The notes under the pieces were generated by a model. It was not told the DNA's origin. It worked only from the letters and a program-made list of their open reading frames with translations, and made no database searches. Source: Wuchereria bancrofti (Eukaryota > Nematoda > Chromadorea > Rhabditida > Onchocercidae). From it: a DNA stretch of 10,014 nucleotides. This document shows, piece after piece, positions 6,763 through 10,014 of the stretch. The stretch spans positions 646-10,659 of the forward strand of contig SSBO01000120.1 of NCBI GenBank assembly GCA_005281725.1, in the 5' to 3' direction. The first letter of the stretch is position 1. Each line of letters starts with the position of its first letter. A program made the position numbers and the translations under genes.

Positions 6763-7778
6763 CCAAATACAATTATTTGGTTTCAATGTACGTTGATAGA
6801 GTGATAAATGGCGATTGAGTGGTTTAGTTGGTTAATATTTCTAAATATTTTGTTTTTGTGCGATTATATGGAAATAGGATCGCAGGAATGATTATTTATT
6901 GCAACTGTAAAGTTTACGTGAAAACATAAAGTTAAATTTATAATGAAATGTGAAGTAATTTATAAGTTGGAAATGTTTAATAATTCGATCTCATGGAAAT
7001 TCATCGCTCAAACTACAGGGATTTGTCGCCCTTGTTCTTTTTAATGAAAATTTTGAATTCATTTCTTATCATTATCATTGTCCAACAGTTGATCATCATT
7101 AGCAAACATTTGATTAACTTAAACCAAGCTAACAAATTAAATATAAGATAATTAGGTAAAAGATGTGTATTATGCATTATGTCAAAATATAAAACTATCA
7201 CATGTCGTATACAACACTGATATGATATTAATATTCGCAAATGAGCTTATATGTTTTAACACTAATGTTAGTTCTCAAGTCCTGAAAGCCTAAATCTTAT
7301 AGGCATTTAAAATTTTGCTTTCATTATAATATTTCTGAATAACAAAAATATCATCAGAAAAATAGTCGTAAGACTTTTAAAATTACTAAATGATTTTATT
7401 TTTTTTTGAAATGAAGAAATTGAGTCATAGCTAGAAAAAACGAAGAAGTTACACATCATTCTGCTTTAGTGCTGATAGTATAGTTTATGCGAGAATGTCA
7501 CGCATATGGTGCTATGATTTTTCCTTCGTGGCATACAATCGTGTTATACTGTCAATTTGACATGAAAAATGATAATCGTTTATTAAGAATAATTCTTTCC
7601 CTTATTGAAGATCCCATTGAAGAATGAAGATGCTTTGATGATAATCGAAAACATTGACCACAAATATTTTAAATTATATCTGATGGTAACCGGAAACATT
7701 TGAAGTTATACTTATAAAAAAAGAAAAAATTTATTTCTGAACACTTTCAATTCCTTCATCTCTTCTTGTAAATGAACT

Positions 7779-7799
7779 CTGTTATGCTGAGTATAACAG
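7779..7799. repeat. Short perfect inverted repeat
   Basis: CTGTTAT and ATAACAG form 7-base arms around a 7-base loop. It is isolated, with no neighbouring gene end, so I assign no function. It could be chance. Confidence 0.35.
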
Positions 7800-8034
7800 T
7801 GGGAAAAAGAAAATGAGGAAGAGAGAAAGAGGAATTAATGACATTTCAAGCCTTAAAAGCTCTTTGATTGAAACTGTTGCATATTTCGGAGAGTTTACGA
7901 ATTCACAAATCTTTGAAAGTTTTAGTTTCTAGGAACTGCAACACTCTTTGTAAATAATTACGGAAGCTTCTCTATTTATCTGGAAAATTCCTGCATATCA
8001 AACACAGAAACCTGTACAAATATAAGTAAAGTTA

Positions 8035-8054
8035 ACATCATATCACATCATATC
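8035..8054. repeat. 10-bp tandem duplication
   Basis: ACATCATATC is repeated twice exactly and followed by a degenerate CATATCAG. It is a minor slippage product. Confidence 0.6.
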
Positions 8055-8850
8055 ATACAGCATATCAGCGCAACAATTATTGCATCAATATCACGTGTGT
8101 TAATATGTAATCATTCAAAAAGGATAGCAGAAATAAGAGAAATGCTTTCGTAATCTTTTTTTAATAATTCTTTTTCTAAAGTTCTTGTCAAAAATGTTAA
8201 AGAATCCAAAATTTGCATAGAAAATTTCCTGAAAATTTCGTCGTTAGTTTGGAAAACCATTAATTAATTTATAAACTATTCGTCATTTTCGGAAAGTGTT
8301 TTGAAAAATACATAAATATCATAAAAACAATTTTGCAAAAGAGAAAAATAAGAAAGATTTGAAAATATAACACTACAAAACAGAAGAAATAAAGAAAGTG
8401 TTTTTGCAGTCCCTTTTTAACATTTTCTTGTGTCTTGTTTCTAAAAATGGTTGAAAAATCCAAAAGCTCAAAAAAGGAAATGAAAATTGAAGAATGGAAA
8501 TAAAATATGGAAGGGATAAAAAGAGCACACAATCCTTTTCTTCAGTTTATGAAATTATAATTATTATCACCATCATAACTACGATATTGACAAATATCAA
8601 TTTGGGGAAGAAAAAGAAATGTAAATGAGAAAGGAGCACTTACTTTCGGGAAATTAAAATCGTTATACACATTATCGAATCATACTGATATAACAGTTGG
8701 AATATCGCAATAATAAAAGTTCATATTCAAACAAAAAAAAAAGATTCAATTCTTTTCTATTTATAAAACTAACGAAATACTGAAAACAAAAAAAAAAATA
8801 AAAACCGTTAATGTGTTGCAACAACTATTCTTCTTCAAGGCACATACAAT

Positions 8851-9036
8851 GTTATTATTATTATTGTTATTATTATTACTATTATTATCACTATTATTAA
8901 TATTATTACTATTATTATATTATCAGTATTATTATTATTATTGCCATTATCACCATTACTATTATTAACACTACTATTACTATTATTCATGTTATTATTA
9001 GTATTATATTATCATTATTAGTATTATTATTGTTAT
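8851..9036. repeat. Imperfect TTA/ATT trinucleotide microsatellite
   Basis: About 186 bases consist almost wholly of TTA units with scattered changes (TTG, CTA, TCA, ACA) and occasional two-base slips. The many interruptions suggest an old array. Similar tracts are common in AT-rich worm genomes. Confidence 0.92.
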
Positions 9037-9387
9037 GGAAATGTAACCCTTTGTAAATGTTTAACACAACTGAAAAGTACACAACATATATCAACTTTCT
9101 ATTTTGACTCCTTGCTCACTGAATCTTATCTTCACATTTGTTCTGAGAGCAACCCATAGTCATAACTGTTCTTAAGTATAATGCAACAAATATTTTTAAA
9201 AAAATCGTTTTTATCTTTCATCCCTGCAAAAAGCAATATAAGTAAATTAAATCATTTTTTTCTGCAATTGAATCAATCAAAAGCCTTTTTCCTTTTTCTT
9301 ATGTGTNATTTTTTGATCTCTAAGACTGCTTAATATCAATAAAAATCTAAGAAATGATGAAATACTAAGAGTTTAGGAAATTATCAG

Positions 9388-9418
9388 GGACATTTCATCC
9401 CAGCAGGCTACAATGTCC
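9388..9418. repeat. Inverted repeat just upstream of a candidate 5' acceptor
   Basis: GGACATT (9388-9394) and AATGTCC (9412-9418) can pair around a 17-base loop, 17 bases before the AG at 9434-9435. It could fold in a pre-mRNA leader. No function is shown. Confidence 0.3.
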
Positions 9419-9437
9419 TTCCTTTGTCTCCACAGTA

Positions 9438-9527
9438 ATGGACGATTCAGTAAATTTAAAAGAAGTGGACAATCAACCTCCAGATGACCGTGTTTTAAAT
9501 CTTATGAGTTTTAGAAAAAAAGATTAA
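9438..9527 (+). CDS. Candidate first coding exon of an unrecognised plus-strand gene
   Basis: The strong acceptor cctttgtctccacag ends at 9435 and ATG follows two bases later, an arrangement typical of nematode trans-spliced genes. The frame encodes MDDSVNLKEVDNQPP, then DDRVLNLMSFRKKD, then TAA at 9525-9527. Base composition is richer than the surroundings. A good donor (GTAAAT) starts right after that TAA, and removing one A from the seven-A run at 9515-9521 would carry the frame into the donor, so the stop may reflect a homopolymer miscount. I do not recognise the protein. Chance remains possible for so short a frame. Confidence 0.35.
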   Translation: MDDSVNLKEVDNQPPDDRVLNLMSFRKKD

Positions 9528-9574
9528 GTAAATGAATACACATTGAATCACAGCATTAATATTTCTTTTCTTAG

Positions 9575-9712
9575 TNTGTAAATCAGTAGCACATTGATGA
9601 TAAAACATATGACGACAAATTTACAAAATATATATACGAAGCATCATTTTTTTGAGCAAGAAATAACGTACTGGAGAGCATCATCCAAATCGGAGAAAAT
9701 CTGAAATGATTT
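9575..9712 (+). CDS. Candidate second exon of the same gene, frame broken
   Basis: It follows a possible 47-base intron (9528-9574) ending tttcttttcttag. One frame reads HIDDKTYDDKFTKYIYEASFF and stops at a T7 run near 9652. The next frame continues as FFEQEITYWRASSKSEKI to TGA. One T fewer would fuse them. A TAG at 9587-9589 and an N at 9576 lie at the start. The composition looks protein-like, but the frame breaks and the lack of a clear donor keep confidence low. Confidence 0.2.
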
Positions 9713-9809
9713 ATTTCATAGCATATAATATGTGGATAAAATGGTTATTTTCTGTTTGGAAAAACACAACTCAGATTTATTTCTGATCTGGACGCAATGA
9801 CATATTCAG

Positions 9810-9845
9810 TGCTACCAAGAAAAACTCATTTGTAGTGATTGATAT
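9810..9845 (+). CDS. Possible small exon
   Basis: After acatattcag at 9800-9809 one frame encodes ATKKNSFVVID and ends at a donor GATAT|GTAAAT. The exon would be 36 bases. It is supported only by its splice-site-like edges, in a region with other weak exon candidates. Confidence 0.15.
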
Positions 9846-9898
9846 GTAAATAATTTGTAATTGCTACGACTTATAACAACATATTTAATCAATTTCAG

Positions 9899-10014
9899 GA
9901 AGAAGCTCATTTTCTTAGAAGTAATAAAACACAATATAGCAGTGGGCTTAATTTTTATCTAATAACTACTCATGGATTGCAAGTGAAAAGAAAAATCAAT
10001 TCCTTAAAAAGAAG
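9899..10014 (+). CDS. Possible exon running off the right edge
   Basis: The strong acceptor atcaatttcag is followed by a frame open to the window end: EEAHFLRSNKTQYSSGLNFY and then LITTHGLQVKRKINSLKR. A second frame, the one in phase with the small exon upstream, encodes KKLIFLEVIKHNIAVGLIFI and then stops at 9960-9962. I cannot tell which frame, if either, is used, and I recognise neither. Confidence 0.25.

Larger units (their letters stand above)
6763..9437. other. Intergenic region with no recognisable gene
   Basis: It separates the minus-strand aminotransferase from a possible plus-strand gene and should contain the divergent promoters of both. Open frames in it (for example 7013-7240 and 8269-8532 on the minus strand) are AT-biased, match no family I know and lack a convincing splice structure. 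Small repeats are listed separately. One N lies at 9306. Confidence 0.6.

Noticed and set aside
7013..7240. Minus-strand frame of 75 codons in the intergenic region.
   Set aside because: AT-driven composition (Ile, Leu, Asn, Lys), no motif and no splice context; could be an upstream exon only by speculation.
8269..8532. Minus-strand Phe/Ile-rich frame of 87 codons.
   Set aside because: The composition follows from A-rich DNA on the plus strand; it looks like a chance membrane-type frame.
1..10014. tRNA, rRNA, CRISPR arrays and transposons.
   Set aside because: No tRNA B-box with matching arms, no repeat-spacer array, no long terminal inverted repeats and no transposase or reverse transcriptase motifs were seen on reading both strands.

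Overview
This is a eukaryotic nuclear window, most likely from a parasitic nematode. The DNA is very AT-rich and full of homopolymers. The genes are split by introns of about 90-460 bp with nematode-like acceptors (TTTTCAG, TTTTTAG), and the one long protein that can be reconstructed reads like a nematode kynurenine aminotransferase. A clade III (spirurid/filarial) worm fits best, but this is inference from composition and style, not a species call. Three isolated Ns (2042, 9306, 9576) point to a draft assembly.

Layout. Positions 1-2051 hold low-complexity DNA that I read as the long first intron of a Tim9 gene. Positions 2052-2164 (minus) are the first coding exon of Tim9, a small mitochondrial intermembrane-space chaperone; its second exon is not in the window. 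Positions 2842-6694 (minus) hold an 11-exon gene for a PLP-dependent kynurenine aminotransferase / cysteine-conjugate beta-lyase (KYAT1/KYAT3 family), assembled here exon by exon from splice sites and protein similarity. From 6753 to 9437 I see no supportable gene; there is an imperfect TTA/ATT microsatellite at 8851-9036. From 9438 to the window end there is weak evidence for a plus-strand gene running off the right edge, with interrupted frames. It would be divergent from the aminotransferase.

The two minus-strand genes lie head to tail, with about 620 bp between the aminotransferase stop and a candidate splice or trans-splice acceptor before Tim9. Tim9 is mitochondrial, and some relatives of the aminotransferase are too, so co-transcription is possible but not shown.

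The most notable point is that the aminotransferase carries four separate lesions as sequenced. An in-frame TGA is formed only by splicing exons 1 and 2, exactly where a conserved substrate-pocket tryptophan belongs. Exon 3 lacks an AG acceptor at the expected place and has a +1 frameshift beside it. Exon 8 has a -1 frameshift in an A run. All other exons, phases and catalytic residues are intact. Either this is a recently inactivated copy or the assembly has several base errors; raw reads and RNA-seq would decide. I found no CRISPR, tRNA, rRNA or convincing transposon, and no clear sign of an undescribed system.
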